30,055 bases of DNA from NCBI GenBank assembly GCA_050741255.1, contig JBOIEQ010000042.1:1-30055 (forward strand), in the 5' to 3' direction. The position numbers and the translations under genes are program-made. Positions 7,834 through 15,502 of the stretch are shown here, piece by piece. The first letter of the stretch is position 1; every line of letters begins with the position of its first letter. The notes under the pieces are model-generated. The model was given only the letters and a program-made list of their open reading frames with translations, was not told the origin of the DNA and did not search any database. The stretch is from CAZXNF01 sp050741255. GTDB taxonomy: Bacteria; Pseudomonadota; Gammaproteobacteria; Burkholderiales; SG8-41.

Positions 7834-8994
7834 CTAGCGGGCCGGGGTGCGGTAGCTGATGCGGTAGATCGCGCCCGCATAGTCGTCCGACACCAGCAGC
7901 GCGCCGTCCGGCGCGACCAGCACGTCCACCGGCCGTCCCCACACGCGGTCGCCGGCCTGCAGCCAGCCTTCCGCGAACACTTCCTGGCGCACCACGCGCT
8001 CGCCGTCCACCACCACACGCTTGACGCGGTAGCCGATCTTCTTCGAGCGGTTCCACGAACCGTGTTCGGCGATGAAGATGTTGTTGCGGTAATCGGCAGG
8101 GAACAGGGCGCCCGTGTAGAAGCGCATGCCGAGCGCGGCCACGTGCGGCCCCAGTTTCGCCACCGGCGCGGTGAATTCCTTGCACGGTCGCGTGCTGCCG
8201 AATTCCGGATCGGGCAGGTCGCCCTGGTGGCAGTACGGGTAGCCGAAATGCAGGCCGGCGCGCGGGGCCACGTTCAGTTCGTCGTCCGGCAGGTCATCGC
8301 CCATCAGGTCGCGGCCGTTGTCGGTGAACCACAGCGCCTTCGTCACGGGGTGCCAGTCGAAGCCGACGGTATTGCGCACGCCGCGGGCGTAGGTCTCCAG
8401 GCCGGCGCCATCGGGTCGCAGCCGCATGATGTTCGCGTAGCGGTCGGGGTCGGACAGGCAAATGTTGCAGGGCGCGCCGACCGGCACGTACAGCCAGCCG
8501 TCGGGACCGAAGGCGATAAATTTCCAGCCGTGGTGCGTCTCGCGCGGGAAAGCGCCCGACACCACGACCGGTTTCGGCGGGGCATCCAGCCGGTCCTCGA
8601 TGTCGTCGAAGCGCAGGATGCGCGACACGGCGGAGACGAACAGGCTGCCGTCGCGGAAGGCCACGCCCACCGGCAGGTCGAGTCCCGACGCCACCACGGT
8701 CGTGAGCGGACGCTCGCCCGGGCGGAGGCGCACCGCGTAGACCTTGCCGGCGCGCATGCTGCCGACGAACAGCGTGCCGCGGGTGCCCCAGGCCATGGCG
8801 CGCGCGTTCGGTACGTCGTCCACCAGCACCTCGATCGCGAAGCCGGGTGGGAGGCGGATGGTCTGCACCGGCAACGCCGGGTTCTGCGCACCCGCCGGTC
8901 CGGCGCAGAAGAGGGCGGCGACGAGGAGGAGCGTCCCGAGGGCGGTGCGGCCCCGGTCAGGGTAATCTCGCGCTGACGAAACAGGATTGAGCAT
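7834..8994 (-). CDS. Exported PQQ-type sugar (glucose/sorbosone) dehydrogenase family protein
   Basis: A 386-residue protein with a signal peptide (hydrophobic core GTLLLVAALFCAG, then A-x-A before QNPALP), so periplasmic. The body has the beta-propeller pattern of soluble PQQ-dependent aldose/sorbosone dehydrogenases: LPPGFAIEVL at the start, repeated GxLFVxS strands, the ETHHGWKFIAFGPDGWLYVPVG segment carrying a conserved histidine, NGRDLMGDDLPDDELN and EHGSWNRS near the end. It probably oxidises a sugar or related alcohol and passes electrons to the respiratory chain; the substrate is unknown. The start ATG at 8994 lies only six bases from the divergent ATG at 9001; no better internal start exists before the signal peptide. 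No ribosome site is clear. Confidence 0.85.
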   Translation of the reverse strand: MLNPVSSARDYPDRGRTALGTLLLVAALFCAGPAGAQNPALPVQTIRLPPGFAIEVLVDDVPNARAMAWGTRGTLFVGSMRAGKVYAVRLRPGERPLTTVVASGLDLPVGVAFRDGSLFVSAVSRILRFDDIEDRLDAPPKPVVVSGAFPRETHHGWKFIAFGPDGWLYVPVGAPCNICLSDPDRYANIMRLRPDGAGLETYARGVRNTVGFDWHPVTKALWFTDNGRDLMGDDLPDDELNVAPRAGLHFGYPYCHQGDLPDPEFGSTRPCKEFTAPVAKLGPHVAALGMRFYTGALFPADYRNNIFIAEHGSWNRSKKIGYRVKRVVVDGERVVRQEVFAEGWLQAGDRVWGRPVDVLVAPDGALLVSDDYAGAIYRISYRTPAR

Positions 8995-9000
8995 GGCGGC

Positions 9001-9765
9001 ATGATTATCGTCCAGATTTCCGACATTCATATCGACCGCGATGATCCGTCCGGCGCGAACGCGGCGCGCCTCGCCGCGTGCCTCGCCGAAATCGCGCGGC
9101 TGCGGCCCGTGCCGGCGGCGGTGCTGGCCACCGGCGATCTCACCGAACACGGCGCGGCCGGGGAATATGCGACCCTGCGCCGCCTCCTGTCGCCGCTGGA
9201 GGCGCCCGTGTACGCCATTCCCGGCAATCACGACGAGCGCGCGGTGTTCACGGCCGCGTTCGCGGAAGACGGCTATCTCGATCCGGCGTCCGCATTTGCC
9301 CATTACGCTTTCAGGACGCCCGCCCTGCGCGTGATCGCGCTCGATACCGTGGTGGCCGGGCAGGCGGGCGGTGATCTGTGTCCGGCGCGCCTCGACTGGC
9401 TGGTGCAGGCACTGGAGGCGGATCCGGACGCGCCCACGTTGATCGTCATGCACCATCCGCCGCGGACCACCGGCATCCGGTACATGGATGCGATGGGGCT
9501 TGCCGACGAGGCCGCCACCCGGCTCGACAACATCGTGCGCCGCCACCCGCAGGTGGTCCGCATCAGTTGCGGGCACGTCCATCGCCCACTGTTCACGGGC
9601 TGGGGCGGCACCATTCTGTCGGTATGCCCCAGTGTGGCGGGGCTCGGCCGTCTGGACCTCGCGCCGGGCGCGGATGACGCGCCGAGGGGCGAGGCGCCGG
9701 CTTTCCAGGTGCACGCCTGGCACGAGGGCGCGCTCGTGACGCACACGGTGAGCGTGGCCGCCTGA
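9001..9765 (+). CDS. Calcineurin-like phosphodiesterase (CpdA/Icc family)
   Basis: A 254-residue cytoplasmic metallophosphoesterase. All five metal-binding blocks are present: D8-x-H10, G45-D46, G75-N-H-D78, H151-H-P-P and G191-H-V-H194. The order and the opening IIVQISDIHI fit class III cyclic-nucleotide phosphodiesterases, so 3',5'-cAMP hydrolysis is the best guess, but related enzymes use other phosphodiesters. The start is fixed by the first beta strand at residues 2-7. The upstream region is only six bases to the divergent start, so its promoter must lie within the neighbouring coding sequence, or the message is nearly leaderless. Confidence 0.85.
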   Translation: MIIVQISDIHIDRDDPSGANAARLAACLAEIARLRPVPAAVLATGDLTEHGAAGEYATLRRLLSPLEAPVYAIPGNHDERAVFTAAFAEDGYLDPASAFAHYAFRTPALRVIALDTVVAGQAGGDLCPARLDWLVQALEADPDAPTLIVMHHPPRTTGIRYMDAMGLADEAATRLDNIVRRHPQVVRISCGHVHRPLFTGWGGTILSVCPSVAGLGRLDLAPGADDAPRGEAPAFQVHAWHEGALVTHTVSVAA

Positions 9766-9794
9766 GTCGGGTGGAATAAACGCGCGCGGCCTGA

Positions 9795-9851
9795 TGTTAT
9801 TATTGCGCAACCAACGAGAGCGACCCCGGCGAACGGCCAGAACCGGGTCGC
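9795..9851 (+). promoter_or_regulatory. Extended -10 promoter and leader hairpin before the cytochrome b561 operon
   Basis: TGT-TATTAT at 9795-9803 resembles an extended -10 element. Seventeen bases later an inverted repeat GCGACCCCGG (9820-9829) / CCGGGTCGC (9843-9851), with one bulged base, lies in the presumed leader before the ATG at 9880. It could be an operator or mRNA hairpin. The -35 region is not convincing. Confidence 0.4.
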
Positions 9852-9879
9852 GGCCGCGGACAACGCCCGACCCTAGGTC

Positions 9880-10425
9880 ATGCCCGCTCAGCGCTACACC
9901 ACAACCGCGATCCTGCTCCACTGGCTGATGTTCCTGCTCATCGCCGCCAGCTTCACCTTAGGCCTGACGATGGTCGACCTGCCCCTCTCGCCGACGAAAC
10001 TCAAGTACGTCTCATGGCACAAATGGGTCGGCGTGACCGTGTTTCTGCTCGCCGTCGTGCGTGTGGCGTGGCGGCTGGGCCATCCGCCGCCGCCAGCGGC
10101 GATCCCGGCGTGGCAGCGGCGGGCCGCCGCCGTCGCGCACGGGATGCTCTACGGGCTGATCGTGGCGACGCCGCTGTCCGGCTGGATTTACAGTTCGGCG
10201 GCGGGCGTGCCCACCGTGTATCTAGGCCTGGTGCAACTGCCCGACCTCGTTACCCGCGATGCCGGTTTGGCCGATGCCCTGAAAATGCTCCATTTCGCGC
10301 TCACCAGCACGCTGGGCGTTCTCGTGCTGGTGCACGCGGCGGCTGCGCTGAAGCACCATTTCATCGACCGCGACGGCGTGTTGCTGCGCATGCTGCCGCG
10401 GCTGGGCCCGGACGGGAGACGCTGA
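9880..10425 (+). CDS. Cytochrome b561 family protein
   Basis: A 181-residue inner-membrane protein with four predicted membrane helices. Conserved histidines suited to two b-type hemes are at H14 (ILLHW), H47 (SWHKWVG), H138 (MLHFA) and H152 (LVHAA), the pattern of CybB-type cytochrome b561. It probably moves electrons between quinol and a periplasmic acceptor. It is the first gene of a compact operon; the next gene starts two bases after its stop. Two YceI genes follow, a common association in Proteobacteria, where b561 and YceI proteins are also found fused or paired. Confidence 0.92.
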   Translation: MPAQRYTTTAILLHWLMFLLIAASFTLGLTMVDLPLSPTKLKYVSWHKWVGVTVFLLAVVRVAWRLGHPPPPAAIPAWQRRAAAVAHGMLYGLIVATPLSGWIYSSAAGVPTVYLGLVQLPDLVTRDAGLADALKMLHFALTSTLGVLVLVHAAAALKHHFIDRDGVLLRMLPRLGPDGRR

Positions 10426-10427
10426 GG

Positions 10428-11003
10428 ATGGTCCGCGCGTACCTGGCCGCAGCGATTGCCGTCGCCGCCGCGCTGCTGCCCGTCGCGGCAGAGGCCGCGC
10501 AGGCTGTCCTGTACGACAAGAGCCGCATCAGCGTGGTGTCGCGCCAGGAAAAAGTGCCGGTGGAGGCGCTGTTCCGCAAGTTCACGGCGCAGGTCGATCT
10601 CGATCCGGCGCGGCCCGAGGCGGGCAAGGTGCGGATCGAAATCGACGTCGCGAGCTTCGACATCGGGTTCGCCGAATACAACGACGACGCGAAGGGCAAG
10701 AACTGGTTCGACACGCGCAATTTCCCGCAGGCGCGGTTCGTCTCGACGGGCATCCGGGCGCTGGGCGGCGGGCGCTTTGAAGTGCGCGGGCCGCTCACAC
10801 TCAAGGGCACGACCGCCGATGTCGTGGCGCCATTCACCTACCGCGCGGAAGCCGGTGGCGGGCTTTTCGAGGGCGCCTTCACGATCAAGCGGCTGCAGTT
10901 CAACATCGGCGACGGCGTCTGGCGCGAAACCGAAACGGTGGCCGACGAAGTGCAGATCAAGTTCCGCATCCAGGTTGCCGCCACTCCGGCGGGGAAAAAG
11001 TAG
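10428..11003 (+). CDS. YceI family periplasmic lipid-binding protein (copy 1)
   Basis: A 191-residue protein with a signal peptide (VRAYLAAAIAVAAALLPVAAEA) followed by a YceI-type beta-barrel lipocalin fold. Family marks include FDTRNFPQARFVSTGI, the LTLKGTTADVVAPFTY strand pair and FTIKRLQFNIGDG near the end. Members bind polyisoprenoid or amide lipids; a role in quinone-like carrier handling is suggested by the b561 partner but unproven. The start ATG at 10428 overlaps a GAGG ribosome site formed around the b561 stop. Copy 2 follows 33 bases downstream; the two proteins have equal length but are clearly diverged. Confidence 0.9.
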   Translation: MVRAYLAAAIAVAAALLPVAAEAAQAVLYDKSRISVVSRQEKVPVEALFRKFTAQVDLDPARPEAGKVRIEIDVASFDIGFAEYNDDAKGKNWFDTRNFPQARFVSTGIRALGGGRFEVRGPLTLKGTTADVVAPFTYRAEAGGGLFEGAFTIKRLQFNIGDGVWRETETVADEVQIKFRIQVAATPAGKK

Positions 11004-11036
11004 CTTGCAGGGCTCATTGAGCCAAAGGGAGGACAG

Positions 11037-11612
11037 ATGATGCGCCGTTTCCTTGCTTCGATGCTTGTCACGCTGGGCGTGGCCGTGCCGGCTACCGCAC
11101 AGGAGGTTTACGTTGCCGACCCGGCCCACATGTACGCGCACTTCTCGACCGGCCACCTCGGCATTGCCTGGGTGCACGGACGGTTCAACAGGACGCCGGT
11201 GGCCAGGGTGACGCTCGACCGCGCCGCGAAGACCGGCAGCATCGAGGTGGTGATCGATACGGCCTCGGTGGACACCGGACACGAGAAGCGCGACCTCCAC
11301 ATCCGCAGCGCCGACTACCTGGATGTCGAAAAATTCCCGACCATCACGTTCAAGTCGAACAGCCTGAAATTCGATGGCGACATGCTGGTCGCCGCGGACG
11401 GCGACCTTACGCTGATGGGGGTGACCCGGCCGGTCAGCCTCAAGGTCGCGATGTTCCGCTGCATCCAGCACCCGGCGAACAAGCGGGACCTGTGCGGGGC
11501 GGAGGCGAGCACCCAGATCAAGCGCTCGGAATGGGGGCTCAAGCGCGGCGCGACCGGCATCGGCGACGACGTGCGGATTTCGATCCAGATCGAAGCCTAC
11601 AAACAGCAGTAG
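11037..11612 (+). CDS. YceI family periplasmic lipid-binding protein (copy 2)
   Basis: A 191-residue YceI protein with an N-terminal signal peptide ending near VPATAQ. Features: HMYAHFSTGHLGIAWVHGRF, the DVEKFPTITFKS motif, LTLMGVTRPVSL, and a pair of cysteines (in FRCIQH and DLCGAE) that could form a disulphide in the periplasm. GGGAGG lies four bases before the ATG at 11037 and seven before a second ATG at 11040, so either could start translation. It ends the b561-YceI-YceI operon and is followed by an intrinsic terminator that lies inside the 3' end of the convergent arfB gene. Confidence 0.92.
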   Translation: MMRRFLASMLVTLGVAVPATAQEVYVADPAHMYAHFSTGHLGIAWVHGRFNRTPVARVTLDRAAKTGSIEVVIDTASVDTGHEKRDLHIRSADYLDVEKFPTITFKSNSLKFDGDMLVAADGDLTLMGVTRPVSLKVAMFRCIQHPANKRDLCGAEASTQIKRSEWGLKRGATGIGDDVRISIQIEAYKQQ

Positions 11613-11622
11613 CCGGGATTCC

Positions 11623-12045
11623 TCAGTCCCACGCACCCCCCTTCCGGCGGGTGCGTTTTTTTTCGCCCTGCAGGCGCTTGGTGTCCATCCGTTTCGCCTT
11701 GGCGCGGCGGGAAGGCCGGGTGGCGATGCGGCGCTTGGGCGCGACCAGCGCCTGCCGGATGAGGTCGGCCAGACGTTCCATCGCATCCGCACGGTTCATG
11801 ATCTGCGAGCGGTGGCTCTGGGCGGCGATGACGATGCGGCCGTCCGGCGTGGCGCGGCGGCCCGCCAGCGTCAGCAGGCGTCGGCGCACGGCCTCGGTCA
11901 GCGCGGGGGAGTGCGCCGCGTCGAAGAAGAGCTGCACGGCGCTCGACACCTTGTTCACGTTCTGGCCACCGGGGCCGGAGGCGCGCACGAAGCGGAACTC
12001 GAGTTCGCGCTCGTCGAGTTCGATGCCGGGGGCGATGACGATCAT
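11623..12045 (-). CDS. arfB: Peptidyl-tRNA hydrolase ArfB (ribosome rescue factor)
   Basis: A 140-residue release-factor homologue. The catalytic G-G-Q is at 26-28 in SGPGGQNVNK, as in ArfB/YaeJ, and there is no codon-recognition domain. The C-terminus is a lysine/arginine-rich tail (about 105-138) that in ArfB enters the empty mRNA channel of stalled ribosomes. It frees nascent chains from ribosomes stuck without a stop codon. ATG at 12045 diverges from dsbB with a 50-base gap. The last dozen codons overlap the opposite-strand terminator of the YceI operon; the message therefore carries a run of eight A just before a stable hairpin, which ends five bases ahead of the stop codon. Confidence 0.93.
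   Translation of the reverse strand: MIVIAPGIELDERELEFRFVRASGPGGQNVNKVSSAVQLFFDAAHSPALTEAVRRRLLTLAGRRATPDGRIVIAAQSHRSQIMNRADAMERLADLIRQALVAPKRRIATRPSRRAKAKRMDTKRLQGEKKRTRRKGGAWD
11631..11663 (+). terminator. Intrinsic terminator of the b561-YceI operon, inside arfB
   Basis: ACGCACCC (11631-11638) pairs with GGGTGCGT (11649-11656), loop of ten bases with further possible C-G pairs, followed by eight T (11656-11663). It begins 18 bases after the copy-2 YceI stop. The same DNA codes the basic C-terminal tail of ArfB on the other strand. Confidence 0.9.
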
Positions 12046-12064
12046 GAGGCCGAGTGTACGCGGG

Positions 12065-12073
12065 TGCTAAAAT
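12065..12073 (+). promoter_or_regulatory. Extended -10 element upstream of dsbB
   Basis: TGC-TAAAAT matches an extended -10 promoter and stands 22 bases before the dsbB ATG. There is little room for a -35 box before the divergent arfB start, which suits an extended -10 promoter. Predicted leader is about 15 bases. Confidence 0.4.
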
Positions 12074-12095
12074 CGCGGCACGTTTTTGTCCGCCC

Positions 12096-12596
12096 ATGCT
12101 GACCCGCACCCAACAACGCACCGCCTACGCTGCGGGCTTCGCCGTCTGCGCCGCCCTGATCGGCTATGCGCTGTACCTGCAGTATGGCCTGGGCGAGGAG
12201 CCGTGCCCGCTGTGCATGTTCCAGCGGGTCTGCTACATCGGTTTCGGTGCCGTGTGCCTGGTCGCCGCGCTGCACGGACCCGCACGCGCGGGTGCCTGGG
12301 GTTACGGCGTGTTGCTACTCCTCTTCGCGGGCACCGGCGCCGCGCTCGCCGGCCGCCAGGTCTGGTTGCAGAGCCTGCCCAAGGACCGCGTGCCGCAGTG
12401 CGGGCCGCCGCTGGAATACATGCTCGACCGCCTGCCCTTCGCGCAGGTCATCGAGAAGGTGCTCAAGGGGTCCGGCGAGTGCGCGGAGGTGGGCTGGACC
12501 TTCCTCGGCCTGTCGATCGCCGGCTGGTCGCTCGTCTGCTTCGTGACCTGCATCGTCGCGACGCTCGTTCTTATCCTCAAGTCGCGCCGCGTCTAG
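12096..12596 (+). CDS. dsbB: Disulfide bond formation protein B
   Basis: A 166-residue inner-membrane protein with four predicted membrane helices. The first periplasmic loop has C37-P-L-C40 (in EEPCPLCMFQR) and the second has C102 and C129, the four redox cysteines needed to re-oxidise DsbA and pass electrons to quinone. The start ATG at 12096 gives the normal DsbB N-terminus; a longer frame from 12054 would run through the promoter. The frame upstream is not protein-like. It stands alone, divergent from arfB and convergent with the small DUF465 gene. Confidence 0.95.
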   Translation: MLTRTQQRTAYAAGFAVCAALIGYALYLQYGLGEEPCPLCMFQRVCYIGFGAVCLVAALHGPARAGAWGYGVLLLLFAGTGAALAGRQVWLQSLPKDRVPQCGPPLEYMLDRLPFAQVIEKVLKGSGECAEVGWTFLGLSIAGWSLVCFVTCIVATLVLILKSRRV

Positions 12597-12619
12597 GGCG
12601 GGGTTCCTGCCGCGGCGGT

Positions 12620-12838
12620 TCAGGCCGAGATGTCCGGCACCGTCTGCGTTTCGAGCTGGGAAATCAGGTCCTTGAGGTGCAGCTTGCGCTTTTTCAGGCG
12701 CTGCAGCTGCAACTGGTCCTGTCCGGCCTGGAGGGCCAGACGGTTGATGATGTCGTCCAGGTCGCGGTGTTCGAGCTTGAGACTCTCGATTTCGCGCTGG
12801 AGGACGGCCAGTTCTTCGTCGGTGAGGGATTTCGCCAC
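12620..12838 (-). CDS. YdcH/DUF465 family small coiled-coil protein
   Basis: A 72-residue, strongly helical and charged protein. The block LEHRDLDDIINRLALQAGQDQLQLQRLKKRKLHLKDLISQLE has the H-R-x-L-D-x-x-I and L-K-K-x-K-L-x-L-K-D marks of the DUF465/YdcH family, whose function is not established; quoted here only as its parts LEHRDLDD and LKKRKLHLKD for searching. The GTG at 12838 is chosen because it gives the usual family length; a frame to 12916 stays open but is not conserved-looking. A TATACT element lies 8 bases upstream of the GTG, so the message could be leaderless, although no -35 box fits. Confidence 0.8.
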   Translation of the reverse strand: MAKSLTDEELAVLQREIESLKLEHRDLDDIINRLALQAGQDQLQLQRLKKRKLHLKDLISQLETQTVPDISA

Positions 12839-12958
12839 GCCGAAAGTATAGTCCCGAGCGGGGCGGCTGCCGGGAGACGCAGGCCGCGTACAAAAAGACG
12901 CCGGGACCGAAGTCACCGGCGCGAGAGGGAGCCTTGAATTCTGGTGCGCGGTTCTGGC

Positions 12959-13180
12959 CTATACGTGGGAGGCGAGGGCGTAGATGCGGCCCATGAATTC
13001 GTCCACATCGATCAGGCTCAGGTCTTCCGGCAGTTCGGGTGCGTGCACCTGCGGGTTCATGGCCGCGGCCACGGCGTCGAGTTCGGGGGTCCAGCTTGCG
13101 TTCATGATGTCTTCTCCGTAACGGGGCGTGCGCGGCGCGGTGGCCGTCACATTCCGGTATTGATCGAGGTAGATAACCAT
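12959..13180 (-). CDS. Small hypothetical protein (73 residues)
   Basis: Family not recognised. The start ATG at 13180 follows GGAG with six bases between, and codes MVIYLDQYRN at the N-terminus. The product is acidic, has no signal peptide or membrane segment, and ends in a regular helical stretch (LSLIDVDEFMGRIYALAS). The good ribosome site and balanced amino-acid use support a real gene. It stands alone, 120 bases from the DUF465 gene on the same strand. An internal ATG (in the segment EDIMNASW) with GGAGA upstream could give a shorter, 48-residue product. Confidence 0.6.
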   Translation of the reverse strand: MVIYLDQYRNVTATAPRTPRYGEDIMNASWTPELDAVAAAMNPQVHAPELPEDLSLIDVDEFMGRIYALASHV

Positions 13181-13631
13181 GTGCCTCTCCAGCTTTGCCT
13201 GTCTGCTCCCCATACTGCAGATTGCATGCCATGGCTTTCCGGCCGACGGGTCAGGTGTCACAGGACCGGTATTAAAATATTGATTTATATGAATATTTAT
13301 TTTGGCCTGGCGAGGGCGTTCATCGCCCCGACCCTGCCAATCCGCCGCGAGGGCGAGGCGGCAACCGCCCGGTCGCGATGACGGCGGCTACAGCCGGCCC
13401 GACATTTCGTCAGCGCTGCCTGCGCGGAAGCGTGAACGATGACGCGGAACCGCTCCGGCGGGACGCGGTGCCGTTCCGGGCGTCCTCCCGTTGCTGCCGG
13501 GGCATGGCCGACGCTGCGGGGGATCGGGCGCGTGGTGGCAGCCTGCGGCGCAGGCGGCTGCGGGGCGGCCGTTATAATCGCCGCGCGTTCTGACGTCGTT
13601 CCCCTCATTGCTTGCCGAGCCTTCGCCGCCG
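13181..13631. other. Gap between small hypothetical gene and methyltransferase gene
   Basis: No convincing gene in these 451 bases. 13271-13304 is AT-rich with an inverted repeat AAATATT (13275-13281) / AATATTT (13292-13298), likely the promoter region of the minus-strand small gene. The rest is GC-rich with short frames lacking ribosome sites. A consensus TATAAT stands at 13573-13578, about 54 bases before the methyltransferase ATG, with no clear -35 box. Confidence 0.5.
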
Positions 13632-14507
13632 ATGAATCTACCCCGTGTGCTCGCCTGTGCGTCGCTCGCGCTGGTCGCCGCCGCGCCGCCCTTGTCCGCG
13701 CAGCAGCCCCTGCCCCTGCAGTATCCGGCCTCGCTTGACGTGCCGTACGTGCCGACCAACCAGCCGGCCGTGGAGGCGATGCTGCGCATCGCCAACGTCG
13801 GTCCCGGCGACACCCTGATTGATCTCGGTTCGGGCGACGGCCGCATCGCGATCACCGCGGCCCGCAACTACGGGGCGCGGGCGCTGGGAGTGGACCTCGA
13901 TCCGCAGCGCATCAAGGAGGCCAACGACAACCTGCGCGGCCTGCCGCCGGGGGTCGCCGAGCGGGTGAGCTTCCGCCAGCAGAACATCTTCGAGACGCCG
14001 CTTAAGGACGCGACCGTCGTCACGATGTACCTGCTGCCGCGCGTGAACCTGCAACTGCGGCCGCGGCTCCTGAAGGAACTGAAGCCCGGCACGCGCGTGG
14101 TCTCCCACGATTTCCACATGGAGGAGTGGCGCGCGGACATCACCGCCAGCGTGCGCGGTTCCGGCAGCACCATCTACTACTGGGTGATTCCCGCCGATGT
14201 CGCGGGCCAGTGGGAGTTCTCCGTCGCCGACGGCGCGGGCTTCCCGCGGCGCACCACCGCCGAGATCAAGCAGGAGTTCCAGGCGGTGGCCATGACCGTG
14301 TTCGACCGGGGCCGGCCCGCCAACACCTTCGATTCGCGGGTCGACGGCGACCGTTTCTCGTTCCTCTGGATCGACGAGCTGGACTACAACCAGCGCTGGC
14401 GCTACGAGGGGCGAGTGGCCGGCGACGTCATGGAAGGCACGGTGCGCGGCGAGGGCAGCGCCCCGCGCGAGCCGGTGGCGTTCCGGGCGCGCCGCACTTC
14501 GCGTTGA
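13632..14507 (+). CDS. Class I SAM-dependent methyltransferase with predicted signal peptide
   Basis: Codes 291 residues from ATG at 13632. The N-terminus (MNLPRVLACASLALVAAAPP, then LSAQQ) looks like a cleavable export signal. It is followed by a Rossmann methyltransferase with the SAM-binding motif I D64-L-G-S-G-D-G-R71, the acidic end of strand 2 (GVDLDPQ) and a strand-4 region (TVVTMYLLP). The C-terminal part (about 195-285) is a separate beta-rich region with WEFSVADG and YEGRVAGDVMEGTVRG repeats. The substrate is unknown. The nearest upstream ATG (13608) would add eight residues and still leave a signal-like N-terminus. Ten bases separate it from the dehydratase gene, so they may be co-transcribed. 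Confidence 0.82.
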   Translation: MNLPRVLACASLALVAAAPPLSAQQPLPLQYPASLDVPYVPTNQPAVEAMLRIANVGPGDTLIDLGSGDGRIAITAARNYGARALGVDLDPQRIKEANDNLRGLPPGVAERVSFRQQNIFETPLKDATVVTMYLLPRVNLQLRPRLLKELKPGTRVVSHDFHMEEWRADITASVRGSGSTIYYWVIPADVAGQWEFSVADGAGFPRRTTAEIKQEFQAVAMTVFDRGRPANTFDSRVDGDRFSFLWIDELDYNQRWRYEGRVAGDVMEGTVRGEGSAPREPVAFRARRTSR

Positions 14508-14517
14508 GGGCGGCCGC

Positions 14518-15486
14518 ATGAACGCGCCGGACCGCCTGCCGGTCACCTGGGACGATGTCGCCCGCGCCGCGCGGGTGATCGAGGGCAAGGCCCACCGCAC
14601 GCCGGTGATGACTTCGCGCACCGTCGACGAACGCACCGGCGCGCGGGTGTTCTTCAAGTGCGAGAACTACCAGCGCATGGGCGCCTTCAAGTTCCGCGGC
14701 GCCTACAACGCGCTGTCCAATCTCGACGCGGCGGCCCGCCGGAAAGGCGTGGTCGCGTATTCCTCCGGCAACCATGCCCAGGCCGTGGCGCTCGCAGGGC
14801 AACTGCTCGGCGTGCCCGCGACGATCGTGATGCCGGACGACGCGCCGCGGGTGAAGGTGGACGCGACGCGCGGCTACGGCGCGGAAGTGGTGCTCTACGA
14901 CCGGGCGCGCGAGGACCGCGCGGCCATCGCCGATGCGCTGGCCACCGGGCGCGGCCTCACGGTGATTCCTCCGTTCGACCACGCGCACGTGATCGCGGGG
15001 CAGGGCACCGCGGCGAAGGAACTCGTCGAGGACGCCGGTTCGCTCGACCTGCTGCTGGTGTGTTGCGGCGGCGGCGGACTGCTGAGCGGTTGCGCGATCG
15101 CGGCCAAGCACCTGTCACCGGGGGTCAGGGTGATCGGCGTGGAGCCCGCGGCGGGCGATGACGTGACGCGATCGTTCAAAACGAAGACGCTGCAGCGCGT
15201 GGTCAATCCGCAGACCATCGCCGACGGCGCACGCACGGAGTGCCCGGGTGCAATCACCTTCCCGCTGATCCTCGCGGTGGTGGACGACATGCTGACGGTG
15301 GACGACGGCGAACTGCTGGAGACAACGTTTTTTCTCTGGGAGCGCATGAAGATGGTCGTCGAACCGACCGGAGCGCTGGCCGCCGCCGCACTCCTCAAGG
15401 GCAAGCTCGACGCACGCGGCCAGCGCGTGGGCGTGATCATTTCCGGCGGCAACGCCGACCTCAAGCTGCTGGCCAGTTACGTCTGA
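14518..15486 (+). CDS. PLP-dependent threonine/serine dehydratase (fold type II)
   Basis: A 322-residue catabolic-type dehydratase of the TdcB/serine-racemase group, lacking the C-terminal ACT regulatory domain of IlvA. The PLP lysine is K58 in GAFKFRGA; the substrate loop is SSGNHAQ (82-88) and the phosphate-binding loop CGGGGL (183-188). It would deaminate L-threonine or L-serine, or act on 3-hydroxyaspartate; sequence alone does not decide among these. It starts ten bases after the methyltransferase stop without a strong ribosome site and ends 16 bases before the convergent thioredoxin-reductase-like gene. Confidence 0.9.
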   Translation: MNAPDRLPVTWDDVARAARVIEGKAHRTPVMTSRTVDERTGARVFFKCENYQRMGAFKFRGAYNALSNLDAAARRKGVVAYSSGNHAQAVALAGQLLGVPATIVMPDDAPRVKVDATRGYGAEVVLYDRAREDRAAIADALATGRGLTVIPPFDHAHVIAGQGTAAKELVEDAGSLDLLLVCCGGGGLLSGCAIAAKHLSPGVRVIGVEPAAGDDVTRSFKTKTLQRVVNPQTIADGARTECPGAITFPLILAVVDDMLTVDDGELLETTFFLWERMKMVVEPTGALAAAALLKGKLDARGQRVGVIISGGNADLKLLASYV

Positions 15487-15502
15487 CCGATCCGGGCGGC
15501 GT

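Noticed and set aside
12838..12916. N-terminal extension of the DUF465 protein to an ATG at 12916
   Set aside because: The added 26 residues are unlike the family, and the GTG start gives the normal length.
13378..13593. Plus-strand 71-codon frame in the gap before the methyltransferase
   Set aside because: No ribosome site, Arg-rich random composition, and it overlaps the likely promoter region.
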